Below are positions 31,887 through 41,142 of a stretch of 60,904 bases of DNA, piece after piece. The position numbers were made by a program, and so were the translations under genes. The notes below the pieces were generated by a model. It did no database searches, was not told the origin of the DNA, and was given only the letters and a program-made list of their open reading frames with translations. The stretch comes from an archaeon (lineage in GTDB: Archaea; Nanobdellota; Nanobdellia; Woesearchaeales; GW2011-AR9): contig JAUYKZ010000019.1 of the NCBI GenBank assembly GCA_030704845.1, positions 1 through 60,904 of the forward strand, given 5' to 3'. Every line of letters begins with the position of its first letter. The first letter of the stretch is position 1.

Positions 31887-34181
31887 TTATCTTCTTGCTC
31901 GACCGCCAGCAGGATCTCCTTGAGGAGCTCCGCCTTGTCCTCCTCCACCAACAAATTCAGGACAGGCACATTGTCCAGTAGCAGGATCAACTTGATCAGG
32001 ATTACACTGTTGGACCATTGCGCCGCAGGTTTGTGCGGGCGGTGAATCTTTAAGATTTTCAAGATTCACACCACAACAAGTTCCAGGGTTCTTAGCAGCG
32101 TTGCTTGAACATTGGATAACACCACACGTTTGATCTGTTGCTCCAAGTCCACCAAAGCAAGTGTTCTGTTGACCAAGAGGTTTACTGCCAGCACCATCTT
32201 TGATTAAAATCAAACCAGGGGTTGTTCCCGGTGGTGGTTGGCCATCGGCCGCTTGTCTGCCAGGTCTACCCATCTTGGCTGCCAAATCGTTAGCAGTCAT
32301 ACCGGAACATTCAGCCATCTTAGCTGTTTCTCTTCCTACTGGGTTGCAAGTATCGCTGCATGAACCATCTTCTGGTATGCAATTAGCAACATTAACTTCT
32401 TTATTGGCATCAGCATCAGTCTTAACATTGTTATTATTGGCATTGGCCTCATTTGACGCTTTCTCACCTGTTTGATCTTGCACATTAACATTAGATTCAC
32501 TTTCTGGACTTCCAGTTTTTTGTGGGACGTTTATATTATCTTTTCCTTCACAAGAAGCGCCAGTACAGCGTTGGACTTTACCATCCGTTCCATGAATCGC
32601 TTTAGATACAGTCTCACCAGTGTTAGGGTTTACAGTTTCGGTGGTCCCCCCTTGATAATGTTCTTTTCCGTCCTGGCCAATACCAAATTCTTTTGTCTGT
32701 CTAATCTGACCAACCAGAGTGGAGTAACTATATCCCTTGTCTGTTCTTACTTTGACCCAAGTCTTTTTCGGTCCAGAACTAATTGCACATCCATCTCCAT
32801 TCGGCATTCCCCGCATCGGCTGTAATGAAGTTTCAGCACCAACACCAACATCCTGCTTGCTACCCATAGCACAAGCTAACATAGATCTCTGGAAATCATT
32901 CGATTTAGCAGCTCCTGAAACACAGGAGTCGGTAGCTATTCCTCGATTGATACCTTGTAAGCTAGCATCCCTCTGCTCATTGGAAGGTTTACAATTTTGT
33001 TGTTCCATCTGTTCGAAATTCTGTTCGGTAGCCGCCGCACCCCATTTTAATTCAAGAGAATCTTTAGCATTGACATTCAGCTGCCCACAGGCCATAGTCG
33101 GACAAACATAAGCATCATCTCTTACTTTTGCTTTGCCTTTCGGCGCACCAACTTTCTTCTTACCACTACTAACCATGTAAGCAAGACTACAATCTCCTAA
33201 ACCAATTGCTTCCATGCCAAATGAATTAGCTAAAGCTTTTCCATCAACATTTGAAACTGCAACAAGAGCACCATCAATTCTATCATAAACAAATAGAGCA
33301 TTGTTTGGCAAACCTTTCTCAGTTAATACATTAGCTATCTCTGTTTCATGCTGTTGTAAAAACTGCACTAAAGCGGAATTTACTCCTCTGTATTTTGTTG
33401 CATCTACTACTAACAAAGTTGGCTGTAACATTACCCGTAAGAAATGTGGCTTCAGATAAGCCAGATTACGTCTTTCTAGTTCCCTGAAAACAACATTATA
33501 AGATTGTACCATAGCATTTTCAAGCCTTACTAATTGATTTTCACTTAAAGCCATAGTTTGTTCGGCTATCTTTTCAGAAGCATCCCAACCAGCCGGTTTA
33601 TTATAAGTATTACTTAAAGCATTCAATTTACTGAGATCAGTAATGTTTTCAACATATTGGTAGAAAAGATCATTACCAAGAACATCATTTTGATAATACG
33701 ATGATGATAATCCTCTCACCTCAGATACCAAAGAACGACCTAACTGTCTTTCTAATTCACTCTGGAACTGCCAAGCAGCGACCCTTAATGGTTCACTTAC
33801 TACAACATTAAAATCTCCTCTAGGAATTTTCAAAGAACTCCATGCTTGAGCTGGAGTAGACCTTTTTATTTGTGCAGAGGACAATCCAGTTATAGCTGTG
33901 AAAGGTTTTCTTTGCGATATTACAATATTAGCTTGTTGTTGAACTCTATTAGCCGGTGCTTGAACTCTTCCCACCCTTACAAGCCTATTTCTATTTACTG
34001 CTTGCCCCGCTAAAGCTTTCTGTTCATCAACTTGGCCTTCTTCAACGAGTGCATTTAACTCTTCATCAGATAATTGTTGAAGCTCAGAATCTAATTGTTC
34101 ATCCGTAACAGTATCACATGCTGTAATTAAAAGCATAAGAACCGAAAGTATTGAAAACACGATTAAATTTCTTTTTAACAT
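31887..34181 (-). CDS. Large secreted lipoprotein, unknown function
   Basis: The 764-residue protein has a lipoprotein signal, MLKRNLIVFSILSVLMLLITAC, so Cys22 may be lipidated. An acidic helix follows, then the motif ALAGQAV near 57-63, which is also seen after membrane helices of other surface proteins here. The central region is helical (about 85-280) with a second mixed domain. The C-terminal third is Asn/Asp-rich (NANNNNVKTDADANK) and then cysteine-rich (at least 14 Cys), ending in a Gly/Pro tail. No known domain is recognised. Long ORFs on the opposite strand are shadows. Confidence 0.75.
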   Translation of the reverse strand: MLKRNLIVFSILSVLMLLITACDTVTDEQLDSELQQLSDEELNALVEEGQVDEQKALAGQAVNRNRLVRVGRVQAPANRVQQQANIVISQRKPFTAITGLSSAQIKRSTPAQAWSSLKIPRGDFNVVVSEPLRVAAWQFQSELERQLGRSLVSEVRGLSSSYYQNDVLGNDLFYQYVENITDLSKLNALSNTYNKPAGWDASEKIAEQTMALSENQLVRLENAMVQSYNVVFRELERRNLAYLKPHFLRVMLQPTLLVVDATKYRGVNSALVQFLQQHETEIANVLTEKGLPNNALFVYDRIDGALVAVSNVDGKALANSFGMEAIGLGDCSLAYMVSSGKKKVGAPKGKAKVRDDAYVCPTMACGQLNVNAKDSLELKWGAAATEQNFEQMEQQNCKPSNEQRDASLQGINRGIATDSCVSGAAKSNDFQRSMLACAMGSKQDVGVGAETSLQPMRGMPNGDGCAISSGPKKTWVKVRTDKGYSYSTLVGQIRQTKEFGIGQDGKEHYQGGTTETVNPNTGETVSKAIHGTDGKVQRCTGASCEGKDNINVPQKTGSPESESNVNVQDQTGEKASNEANANNNNVKTDADANKEVNVANCIPEDGSCSDTCNPVGRETAKMAECSGMTANDLAAKMGRPGRQAADGQPPPGTTPGLILIKDGAGSKPLGQQNTCFGGLGATDQTCGVIQCSSNAAKNPGTCCGVNLENLKDSPPAQTCGAMVQQCNPDQVDPATGQCACPEFVGGGGQGGAPQGDPAGGRARR

Positions 34182-34302
34182 AAAATAACACCTCTGTTTT
34201 AATTTTTAATTAAGCAAAGAACTATATAAGACTATTTATTTAACCAAAGAAAAACAACAGGTACATTTTTATATCCCCGTCAATTAATACAAAACGAGAT
34301 AG

Positions 34303-36501
34303 ATGGTAGACCAAGAATATCAAGATCTTCTGGAGAAGTACAAAGCAAGACTTAGAGATGAGTTTGGTGAAACCTCGCAACAGAAAATCAAAGTTACTTC
34401 TAGAGAATATAGTGAATTCAAGAGAGAACTTTTCCCGGCCCATTACACTTTCTTTGAGAAATCGTGTAACCTCTCAGAAAAGATTCTCAACCTTAAACAA
34501 GATCCAACAAAAGCTAAAGTTGTTCAGAAAGATTTAGATACTTGTCATTTAAACTGTACCCCGTCAGGTGTTCTTTCTTTTGCAGTTCTCGCTGGACTAG
34601 CTATGATTGTCTTTGGATCATTGATTGCATTCGCTATTCCAGTTCTATTTGGTCTTCCTCCGCTAATTTTCCTGGTTGTAATTACATCCATCGGTGGGTT
34701 TCTGATCATCCCAGTTATTCTTAGGATACCCGATTTCATGGCCAACACTTGGAGAATGAAAGCATCTAACCAGATGGTTCAGAGTATTTTTTATATCGTC
34801 ACTTACATGCGTCATACTTCTAACTTGGAAAGAGCTATCGAGTTTGCTGCCGATCACCTTGAACCACCGTTATCTCTAGATTTCAGAAAAATTTTATGGG
34901 ATGTTGAAACTGGAAGATTTAGTACCATTCGTGATTCTGCTAATGCTTACCTTCAGTTATGGGAAGAAGCTAACAAAGATTTTGTAGAATCTTTTCATCT
35001 TGTTGAATCATCTTTATTTGAAGGTTCTGAAGAACGACGATTGTCATTATTAGATAAATCATTAGAAGTTATTTTAGATGGAACTTACGAAAACATGCTC
35101 CATTATGCTCACAATCTTAAATCTCCAATGACCATGCTTCATATGTTAGGAATTATTCTTCCTATTTTGGGATTAGTTATTCTTCCGTTAGTTGTAAGTT
35201 TCTTAGGTAACGAAACCAGCCCATTTGTTATGGCCATTTACATCTCTTCGTTGTATAACTTTGGTCTGCCAATCGGAGTTTATTATCTTGGAAGAACCAT
35301 CTTAGCAAAACGTCCAGCTGGTTATGGTGCCGTTGATATTGGCGAAAAACCAGGGATGAAAAAATTCAAGAATGTTAATTTATCTCTCGGGAAAAGCGTC
35401 TCAATAAGTGTTAATCCGTTATACTTCAGCGTGATGGTTTTCATAGTTACTTTTCTGATTGGTTTCAGCCCATTATTAATTCATTCAGCTGACCCTACTT
35501 TTGAAATTCAAAGTGAAGATGGCAATTTGAAAATGATGGATTATATTTGTCCAGCTGACAGACTTACTTGTGAAGAAAGCGAAAAAATTGGACCTTACGG
35601 TATCGGCGCATCAATTTTATCAATCTTATTTGTAGCGGGTTTAGGTGGAAGTCTTGGTTTATTTTACTTATTAAGATCAAAGAATGTTATTAAAATCAGA
35701 GAACGAACAAGACAATTGGAAGACGAATTTTCTTCTGCTTTATTTCAGTTAGGAAATCGGTTAGGAGACGGTCTTCCTGCCGAGATAGCATTCGCTAAAG
35801 TCGCTCAATCAATGAGAGGAACAGTTTCCGGTCAATTCTTTTCATTAGCTGAGAGGAATATTACCAAACTAGGAATGGGATTGGAAGAAGCTATTTTCCA
35901 TCCTAGAGTTGGAGCACTTGTAACTTTCCCTTCAAACGTTATCCAATCTTCAATGAAAGTTCTTATTGAAAGTATCCGTAAAGGTCCAAGAATCGCTGCT
36001 CAAGCTTTATTATCAATGTCACGATACATCAAAGAAATTCATCGGGTAGAAGAAAGATTACAAGATTTGATGGCTGACGTTATTTCATCCATGAGAGCCC
36101 AAGTTAAATTTCTAACTCCCGCTATTGCCGGAATTGTTATCGGAATAACTTCAATGATCTCAACCATATTAACAAAACTAAGCGCTCAATTAAACACGTT
36201 ATCTTCGCAAGGCCAGCAAGCCGGAGGAGGATTTGGTGACCTTCTAACCATTTTCGGGATTGGTATCCCTACGTTCCATTTCCAGATTGTTGTGGGAGTA
36301 TACGTAGTTCAATTGGCTTATATTTTAACTGTTCTCAGCAACGGAATTGAAAATGGAGCAGATAAACTTGGCGAGCGGTATGCTCTCGGAAAGAATTTGA
36401 TTAATGGAACTCTTTTATATTGCATTATTGCAGCCGTCGTAATGATTTTGTTCAACTTATTTGCCAGCAGAATTATCGGAAGTTCTGGGATTGGGATTTA
36501 A
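34303..36501 (+). CDS. Type II secretion F / TadC-FlaJ-like pilus assembly membrane protein
   Basis: Membrane platform for pilus or secretion ATPases. The 732-residue protein has an N-terminal soluble part and two copies of the T2SSF helical domain, each followed by membrane helices (about 85-330 and 450-690). In each, the cytoplasmic helix pair has family features (ERAIEFAADHLEPPLSLDFRKI and LGDGLPAEIAFAKVAQSMRG). About eight or nine membrane segments are visible. The partner ATPase is probably the gene at 20783. A TATA-like TTTTTATATCCCC about 35 bp upstream serves as promoter. Confidence 0.9.
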   Translation: MVDQEYQDLLEKYKARLRDEFGETSQQKIKVTSREYSEFKRELFPAHYTFFEKSCNLSEKILNLKQDPTKAKVVQKDLDTCHLNCTPSGVLSFAVLAGLAMIVFGSLIAFAIPVLFGLPPLIFLVVITSIGGFLIIPVILRIPDFMANTWRMKASNQMVQSIFYIVTYMRHTSNLERAIEFAADHLEPPLSLDFRKILWDVETGRFSTIRDSANAYLQLWEEANKDFVESFHLVESSLFEGSEERRLSLLDKSLEVILDGTYENMLHYAHNLKSPMTMLHMLGIILPILGLVILPLVVSFLGNETSPFVMAIYISSLYNFGLPIGVYYLGRTILAKRPAGYGAVDIGEKPGMKKFKNVNLSLGKSVSISVNPLYFSVMVFIVTFLIGFSPLLIHSADPTFEIQSEDGNLKMMDYICPADRLTCEESEKIGPYGIGASILSILFVAGLGGSLGLFYLLRSKNVIKIRERTRQLEDEFSSALFQLGNRLGDGLPAEIAFAKVAQSMRGTVSGQFFSLAERNITKLGMGLEEAIFHPRVGALVTFPSNVIQSSMKVLIESIRKGPRIAAQALLSMSRYIKEIHRVEERLQDLMADVISSMRAQVKFLTPAIAGIVIGITSMISTILTKLSAQLNTLSSQGQQAGGGFGDLLTIFGIGIPTFHFQIVVGVYVVQLAYILTVLSNGIENGADKLGERYALGKNLINGTLLYCIIAAVVMILFNLFASRIIGSSGIGI

Positions 36502-36549
36502 TTTTTCTCACAGAATCTTTTTAAAGTAACCTTCATCTAAAGCTCATAA

Positions 36550-37431
36550 ATGGCAGAACAGCAATTAAAACGTCTGAGAGTTGGAAAGAGGGAAGCAAAG
36601 AAAGCCTTAGTTAGGGCCAGATTAGCTAATGTTAAAACTAACGAACAATTAACATACTTAGAAGCTTTAGTTGAATCTGTTGGAGAATTACATCCCGAAG
36701 ATAAAGAAAGATTTCTTAAAGAATTATTTGAAGATAAAGAAAGACAACTTGATTCTTACGATTCAGTTAAAATGGAGATGACTTTAGTTGAAAAACTGCC
36801 CGAACATTTGCCAGAGATGGTTAAATTCTATCGTGATGAGAATCCTAAAGGATTGAGTGCATTAAAATATTTGAGTAAAGCTGGAATTTTATCTGAAGAA
36901 GACGTTGATAATTATCTGAGAACTGAGAAGAATATTAGGAAAGCTCTAGGGAAAGAAAGGTATTTGAATAGTAGATCTTCATTTCAGAGTGATATGGCAG
37001 TTGATGTACTTTCTGGCACCGCTATATTCTTTTCAGGACTTTTCATGAGTTCAATAACTAAAGAGCCAGAATTTGTACAATTATTACTTTATGTTAGTTC
37101 TTGTTGGATGATTATTGGGGGATACAGTATTTACAATACGTTCAGGGGAGGTTATCAAGGAGCATTAAAAAGACACGCCAATAAAACCTGCAGAACTCTT
37201 CCGTTAGACCTTGAAAATGCGGTTAAATATTCTAAATCTTTAGAAGAACAACTTGAAAATCCACAAAATATTGATCCAAAATATAAAAGAAGATTAGACA
37301 AAATCCATCAAGAACAAGAGAAAGCTAGAACTTACCTCCATGCAGCCGTACCTCTATATGAACTACTTAAAGAAGAAATGGATATCCTTCTTTCCGAAGA
37401 TTCACTGCTTTCTCTACCAAAAACATTATAA
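36550..37431 (+). CDS. Helical membrane protein downstream of the TadC-like gene
   Basis: The 293-residue protein has a basic helical N terminus (LKRLRVGKREAKKALVRARLAN), a long helical domain, two closely spaced membrane helices (about 155-175 and 180-200), and a C-terminal coiled-coil part (about 225-280). It starts 48 bp after the pilus platform gene in the same direction and may share its role. The 3' end carries the TATA box of the tRNA-Phe gene (about 37425). No known family is recognised. Confidence 0.75.
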   Translation: MAEQQLKRLRVGKREAKKALVRARLANVKTNEQLTYLEALVESVGELHPEDKERFLKELFEDKERQLDSYDSVKMEMTLVEKLPEHLPEMVKFYRDENPKGLSALKYLSKAGILSEEDVDNYLRTEKNIRKALGKERYLNSRSSFQSDMAVDVLSGTAIFFSGLFMSSITKEPEFVQLLLYVSSCWMIIGGYSIYNTFRGGYQGALKRHANKTCRTLPLDLENAVKYSKSLEEQLENPQNIDPKYKRRLDKIHQEQEKARTYLHAAVPLYELLKEEMDILLSEDSLLSLPKTL

Positions 37432-37461
37432 ATACTCCTTAATCTTGACTCATTCTAAGCT

Positions 37462-37591
37462 GGGGATATAGCTCAACCTGGGACACGTTTATCGTGCAGG
37501 ACAGAGCACTAGACTGAAGATCTAGGTGTTCAGGGTTCAAATATTTTCCGAATAATGAATTTCGGAGGAATTGAAAGTCCCTGTATCCCCA
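37462..37591 (+). tRNA. tRNA-Phe(GAA) with D-loop and T-loop introns
   Basis: The acceptor GGGGATA pairs with TATCCCC, discriminator A. The D stem is GCTC/GAGC. The anticodon stem CTAGA/TCTAG encloses CTGAAGA, anticodon GAA, with no intron there. The T stem is CAGGG/CCCTG. The D loop is 29 nt, so an 18-nt insert containing CACG-TTTAT-CGTG must leave (within 37475-37503). The T loop is 43 nt, so a 36-nt insert containing TCCGAA..TTCGGA must leave (within 37536-37578). The exact splice points are ambiguous by a few bases. The mature length is then 76 nt, which fits. Confidence 0.9.
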
Positions 37592-37595
37592 CTTT

Positions 37596-38201
37596 TTATT
37601 TTCTTTCTTCAATCTTTTCTTTCAGAAATCTCAATAATCCAGACCAATTAGCGACTCTGATAAACCCTTCCTTTTCGGCATCGAGACGAATATTCCAACG
37701 TTGAGTATAAAGGATTGGTTTTATCCCATTCTTAACAGCATCTCGGTTATGGTCTGGATGATCATCAACAAGATAATCTACGCCTAAAGATCGACATTGT
37801 TCGCCTTTAGTAGAATGATGATGTTCCCTATATCCAGAATAAAATACGTTTTTTTCAGTAAATAACTCTTGACCAAAATTTTTTTGAAGCCATGCTACGG
37901 TATAAGCATATTTACAAGTCACTCTTGCCGTTACCACATAAGGTTTGACACCCATTTCAACTAACGATTGCATTCCGTTGACGGCACCATCCATTGGTTC
38001 CATGTTCAAGATGTAATCTCGATCTAAATACAATTGAGTTATATTTTTCTCAGCGTTATCTCCAAGAACTTTCATTAATTCATCATAAGATGGAACTACC
38101 TCATACCAATTAATCCTTGTTCCAAACCGCCGATTATATTCTCTAGCGAGATGACCAGTAAATATCGCTAGAACATCATCACAATCGAAAGCAATTTTCA
38201 T
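37596..38201 (-). CDS. HAD-superfamily hydrolase (5'-nucleotidase-like)
   Basis: The 201-residue protein has all HAD phosphatase motifs: DCDDVLA (motif I, residues 6-12), VTAR (motif II, near 93), a Lys region before YRDHHHS-like sequence, and VDDHPDH (motif IV, near 143-149). The cap segment resembles the deoxyribonucleotidase/NLI-type family. Likely substrate is a phosphorylated small molecule such as a nucleotide; this is not determined. It ends 5 bp from the tRNA-Phe 3' end on the opposite strand. Confidence 0.82.
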   Translation of the reverse strand: MKIAFDCDDVLAIFTGHLAREYNRRFGTRINWYEVVPSYDELMKVLGDNAEKNITQLYLDRDYILNMEPMDGAVNGMQSLVEMGVKPYVVTARVTCKYAYTVAWLQKNFGQELFTEKNVFYSGYREHHHSTKGEQCRSLGVDYLVDDHPDHNRDAVKNGIKPILYTQRWNIRLDAEKEGFIRVANWSGLLRFLKEKIEERK

Positions 38202-38300
38202 GAAGAACTGGGAAAGTAATTATTTTAAAAACTTATCGGAAGTTTTCGAGAATATCAATCCCAGTTAAATTTATATACTTTTAATAATTCATAATATCTA

Positions 38301-39065
38301 ATGCCAAGCAGAAAAAGAGGAAGAACTAGCACTAAGCAACCTTTAAAAGTACACCGTAGAGAACAGAAAACATTTTCACACAAACATTTTTGGATAGTTT
38401 TTGCTAGCATACTTATTGTTTCTACAATTAGCATCCTTAGTTCTCTTAACGACGATTCAATTACCGGGAGAGTAGCTATTCAATCATTTGGATTTGAACC
38501 GGAAGGAAGAACAATTCTCTTTGAAGCTAGTGAAGGTGGGATTAAACAAGGAACTATTACTTTTGCATCTGAAACTAAAGGAGGAAAGATTTTCCTTGAA
38601 GTTGATGATTCTATTTCATTTGAAGGAAAAGCGTATTCAAAAGTTCGAGTAAGTACTCAAGATTTAGAATTCAGCAATTTAGATTTGATCTTAAAGTTAG
38701 AAGATAGTAAATTAAATCTTGCTGGTTTAAACAGAAATGAAGTCTCTCTTTATGTTAACGGAAAAAGATTCCCTGCAGTATTAATTGAACTTAAAAAAGG
38801 ACACGTTACTTATGCTGTTCAAGGAATAAAAGAAGCCGGAGAATATGTTATCGGAAAATCTATTCCGGTAGAAAAAGCAGCAGCGATAACAACGGCGATA
38901 GAAGATCGACCTGTTGAGAAAACTCCTGCTGTTGAAGTAACAAACGATAAACAAGCACTTGCCGGTAAAGCTGTAGAAAATGAAGAACCGAAAGAACCTG
39001 GATTCGTTTCAAGAATGATAAATGGAATAGTTGATTTCTTTAAACCATTATTTGTAGTTAATTAA
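38301..39065 (+). CDS. Membrane-anchored surface protein with post-helix G-R/K-V/A motif
   Basis: The 254-residue protein starts very basic (MPSRKRGRTSTKQPLKVHRREQK). A membrane helix lies at about 31-48. It is followed by SITGRVAIQSFG, the short motif shared with other surface proteins in this window. A beta-rich domain spans about 60-195. A second similar motif, ALAGKAV, lies near 221-227, and a C-terminal amphipathic helix (RMINGIVDFFKPLFVV) ends the protein. Function unknown. A TATA box (TTAAATTTATATAC) lies about 30 bp upstream of the ATG. Confidence 0.75.
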   Translation: MPSRKRGRTSTKQPLKVHRREQKTFSHKHFWIVFASILIVSTISILSSLNDDSITGRVAIQSFGFEPEGRTILFEASEGGIKQGTITFASETKGGKIFLEVDDSISFEGKAYSKVRVSTQDLEFSNLDLILKLEDSKLNLAGLNRNEVSLYVNGKRFPAVLIELKKGHVTYAVQGIKEAGEYVIGKSIPVEKAAAITTAIEDRPVEKTPAVEVTNDKQALAGKAVENEEPKEPGFVSRMINGIVDFFKPLFVVN

Positions 39066-39533
39066 TTTGGATATTTGTTCCAAAACAATTTATTTTTAGG
39101 TCTATCTGAATCAATCAAGAATAAAATATTTAAAAAAATAAAAAAAATAAAAGAATTAATAACCGCGGCAATTGTTACAGTACCGTCGATTAGCGTTCTC
39201 GACAACAATTCTCTGCTGACAACGCTGACAAGTCTTCTGGATTTTAAACTTCTTTACGTCCTGAAAGACATGTTGTTTCAGTTTCGATCACCTTCTTTTT
39301 TTTTAAAAAGACGGCCTAAAGGTTTCACCTTTAACTACCTTCTTTTTTTTAAGAAGAACCAAAAATTATCTTTTGCCAATCCTCTTTTTTCCGCACTCTC
39401 TCTTGGAAAGATTAAAATAAACACCTATCGTTTTAATCTTTCACTTAAAATAAAAACAGACTTTAAAATATAGGGAAATAAATAAAGTATATAAACTTAT
39501 CGACGAAAATGCCGATTTTATCGTCGATTGACG
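39066..39533. other. 468-bp gap with no convincing gene; remnants only
   Basis: On the minus strand a short open stretch ending at 39156 reads ...QKTCQRCQQRIVVENANRRYCNNCRGY, a CxxC..CxxC zinc-ribbon end. It has no in-frame start codon before an upstream stop (about 39290), so it looks like a decayed gene. The plus-strand frame 39075-39473 is Lys/Phe/Leu-rich from poly-A/T runs and unlikely to be translated. A hairpin ATCGACGA/TCGTCGAT lies at 39499-39528 beside AGTATATA. It recalls the two-hairpin elements but lacks the conserved loop. Confidence 0.5.
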
Positions 39534-40154
39534 TTAAAAGAAGACAAAGTAAACCCCGAATAAAACCATCGCAGACCACACGTAACGATTCCAATAGAGT
39601 ATTTTTTTCCCGTCGAAATTACCGAAGGGAATCAGGTTAAATAATCCTAACCACATGTTAATTCCAACCCCTACACCTGCAAAAAATCTCCCTGCTGGAA
39701 AGAAAATACTAACTGCTAAGAAGATCATTGCTAAGACATAATTTGTTAAAGGACCAGCGACACTAATTATCCCGTTTTCTTTTCTGGTAATCATTCCACT
39801 AATCATCACTGCTCCTGGAGCTGCAAAAATAAATCCAATAAATACGGCCAATCCGACGGCAAGATATAACATCTGATCAAATGCTCTAAATTCAGCTACG
39901 CACCCATATTTTTGAGCAACAAATTTATGCGATAATTCATGTAACAAAAAACCTAATCCCGCCGTAAAAAGAGAAACAATAAATAATTGGAGAAAGGTAG
40001 TAGAAAATATTCCATTAATATTTCCTCTTACTAAACTAATCCCGGAATAAACAAAAGCAAAAGCTAAAGATAACGCTAGCCAAGATTTAGTAATATCAAC
40101 TAGCTCTACTTTAGAAGTTCTAATCTTCCCCAGTTTGATCATCTTGTTCATCAT
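39534..40154 (-). CDS. Site-2-protease-like membrane metalloprotease (M50)
   Basis: Intramembrane zinc protease of the S2P/rhomboid-like M50 family. The 206-residue protein has about six membrane helices. The zinc site is FLLHELSHKF (HExxH, near 71-80) and the third ligand is in NLIPFGNFDGKKIL (NxxPxxxxDG, near 171-184). Length is typical of the minimal archaeal form. The start overlaps the preceding zinc-ribbon gene by 35 nt; the second or third Met (MIKLGKIRTSK) may be the true start. Substrates may include the many membrane-anchored surface proteins here, an inference. Confidence 0.85.
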   Translation of the reverse strand: MMNKMIKLGKIRTSKVELVDITKSWLALSLAFAFVYSGISLVRGNINGIFSTTFLQLFIVSLFTAGLGFLLHELSHKFVAQKYGCVAEFRAFDQMLYLAVGLAVFIGFIFAAPGAVMISGMITRKENGIISVAGPLTNYVLAMIFLAVSIFFPAGRFFAGVGVGINMWLGLFNLIPFGNFDGKKILYWNRYVWSAMVLFGVYFVFF

Positions 40155-40323
40155 TCATCTTCTCTTCGAGAAATTTCTTAAGTTTTTGTGCTTCTTCTTC
40201 TACTTTTACCAACAGAGTTAAATCTGCAAAACTTTCTTCCGCACATCCCTTGCAATAATAATCTGGAGTATCTTTTATCTTGTACTCCGCTTCCTCACCG
40301 CAAATAATACATCTTTTAGCCAT
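40120..40323 (-). CDS. Small zinc-ribbon protein
   Basis: The 67-residue protein has two CxxC pairs (CIICG and YYCKGC) forming one zinc ribbon in its first half, then an acidic coiled-coil tail (VEEEAQKLKKFLEEKMNDEQDDQTGED). Such archaeal mini zinc fingers often bind nucleic acid or proteins. It precedes and overlaps the M50 protease gene, so the two are likely cotranscribed. Confidence 0.75.
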   Translation of the reverse strand: MAKRCIICGEEAEYKIKDTPDYYCKGCAEESFADLTLLVKVEEEAQKLKKFLEEKMNDEQDDQTGED

Positions 40324-40368
40324 CTAAATACCTTCAAAGTCGATTTCTTTTAAAAAATTAACTAAAAA

Positions 40369-41130
40369 TTAATGCATTAAAGTGTCAATTATCTCTTTTA
40401 CTTCATGACCTGTAACAGCAGCACCGTTAAATTTGGTGTTCCATAAAACTGCTTCTAAAAGTATTCTTTTCGAGCCCTTGCCATTTTGAGGAAGATAAGA
40501 ATCAAGTAAACCAAGTTTATAAGCAACTGAAACAAGTTCCACTGAACGGATAATTTTGATATTTTTAAGAATATTACTGAACTGATCCATTAATTTTTGA
40601 TCAGATTCAACCTTAGTTCTAAATCTTTTCTCAAGAAGACTTCTCAAGTTCCGGTTATCTTCAATAAATAAGCGTAAAGTTCTTTCATCCATGACGACTG
40701 CATCAGCTCCAGTTTTTAACGCGGCTACAACGGATTGAATTTCTCCTTCTTGAATAACGTCCATTGGCCGATTTTGAATTTTAAACGAATTATTTGCAAG
40801 ATAAATCAATTGAGATATTTGTTCTTCAGGAACATCATTATACACTTCTAAAGTTCCTTCTCTGATTAGTTTACTTACTTGTAATGCCTCAAACTGGAAA
40901 CGTTCTATTGTTAATGGACGATCAATAAGCTCAAATTTTACCGCGGGAGTGATATAGAAAGAACCACCATATTTTTTTTTTAATTCCGGAAGAATCCAAC
41001 CTAAACGAGACATAATCAAAGTAATTATCGGTCCAGCATCAAAAAATAGATGTTTGCCGATAGGTTTAACTGTTTTTTCCACAGATTTTACTGCCAACTT
41101 TCTGATTCCTACTTTTTTCTTTATCGCCAT
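40369..41130 (-). CDS. PIN-like domain protein (putative nuclease)
   Basis: The 253-residue protein carries PIN-type acidic residues: FFDAGPIITL (first Asp near 31), YITPAVKFELID (Glu near 67), QEGEIQSVVAALKTGADAVVMDERTLRLF (Glu and Asp near 127-150). The N terminus is a basic extension and about 90 residues of helical C terminus follow. PIN proteins are typically magnesium-dependent RNases. The gene follows a helical HTH-like protein by 12 nt, so the pair may be a toxin-antitoxin or RNA-processing unit. Which applies cannot be decided from sequence. Confidence 0.75.
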   Translation of the reverse strand: MAIKKKVGIRKLAVKSVEKTVKPIGKHLFFDAGPIITLIMSRLGWILPELKKKYGGSFYITPAVKFELIDRPLTIERFQFEALQVSKLIREGTLEVYNDVPEEQISQLIYLANNSFKIQNRPMDVIQEGEIQSVVAALKTGADAVVMDERTLRLFIEDNRNLRSLLEKRFRTKVESDQKLMDQFSNILKNIKIIRSVELVSVAYKLGLLDSYLPQNGKGSKRILLEAVLWNTKFNGAAVTGHEVKEIIDTLMH

Positions 41131-41142
41131 ATTATCTTTAAA

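Noticed and set aside
31859-33111. Several ORFs antisense to the large lipoprotein gene
   Set aside because: They lack promoters and ribosome sites and disappear once the 764-residue frame with a lipobox signal is accepted.
39075-39473. 132-aa ORF
   Set aside because: No ribosome site or promoter, biased Lys/Phe/Leu content from A/T runs, and it overlaps a zinc-ribbon remnant on the other strand.
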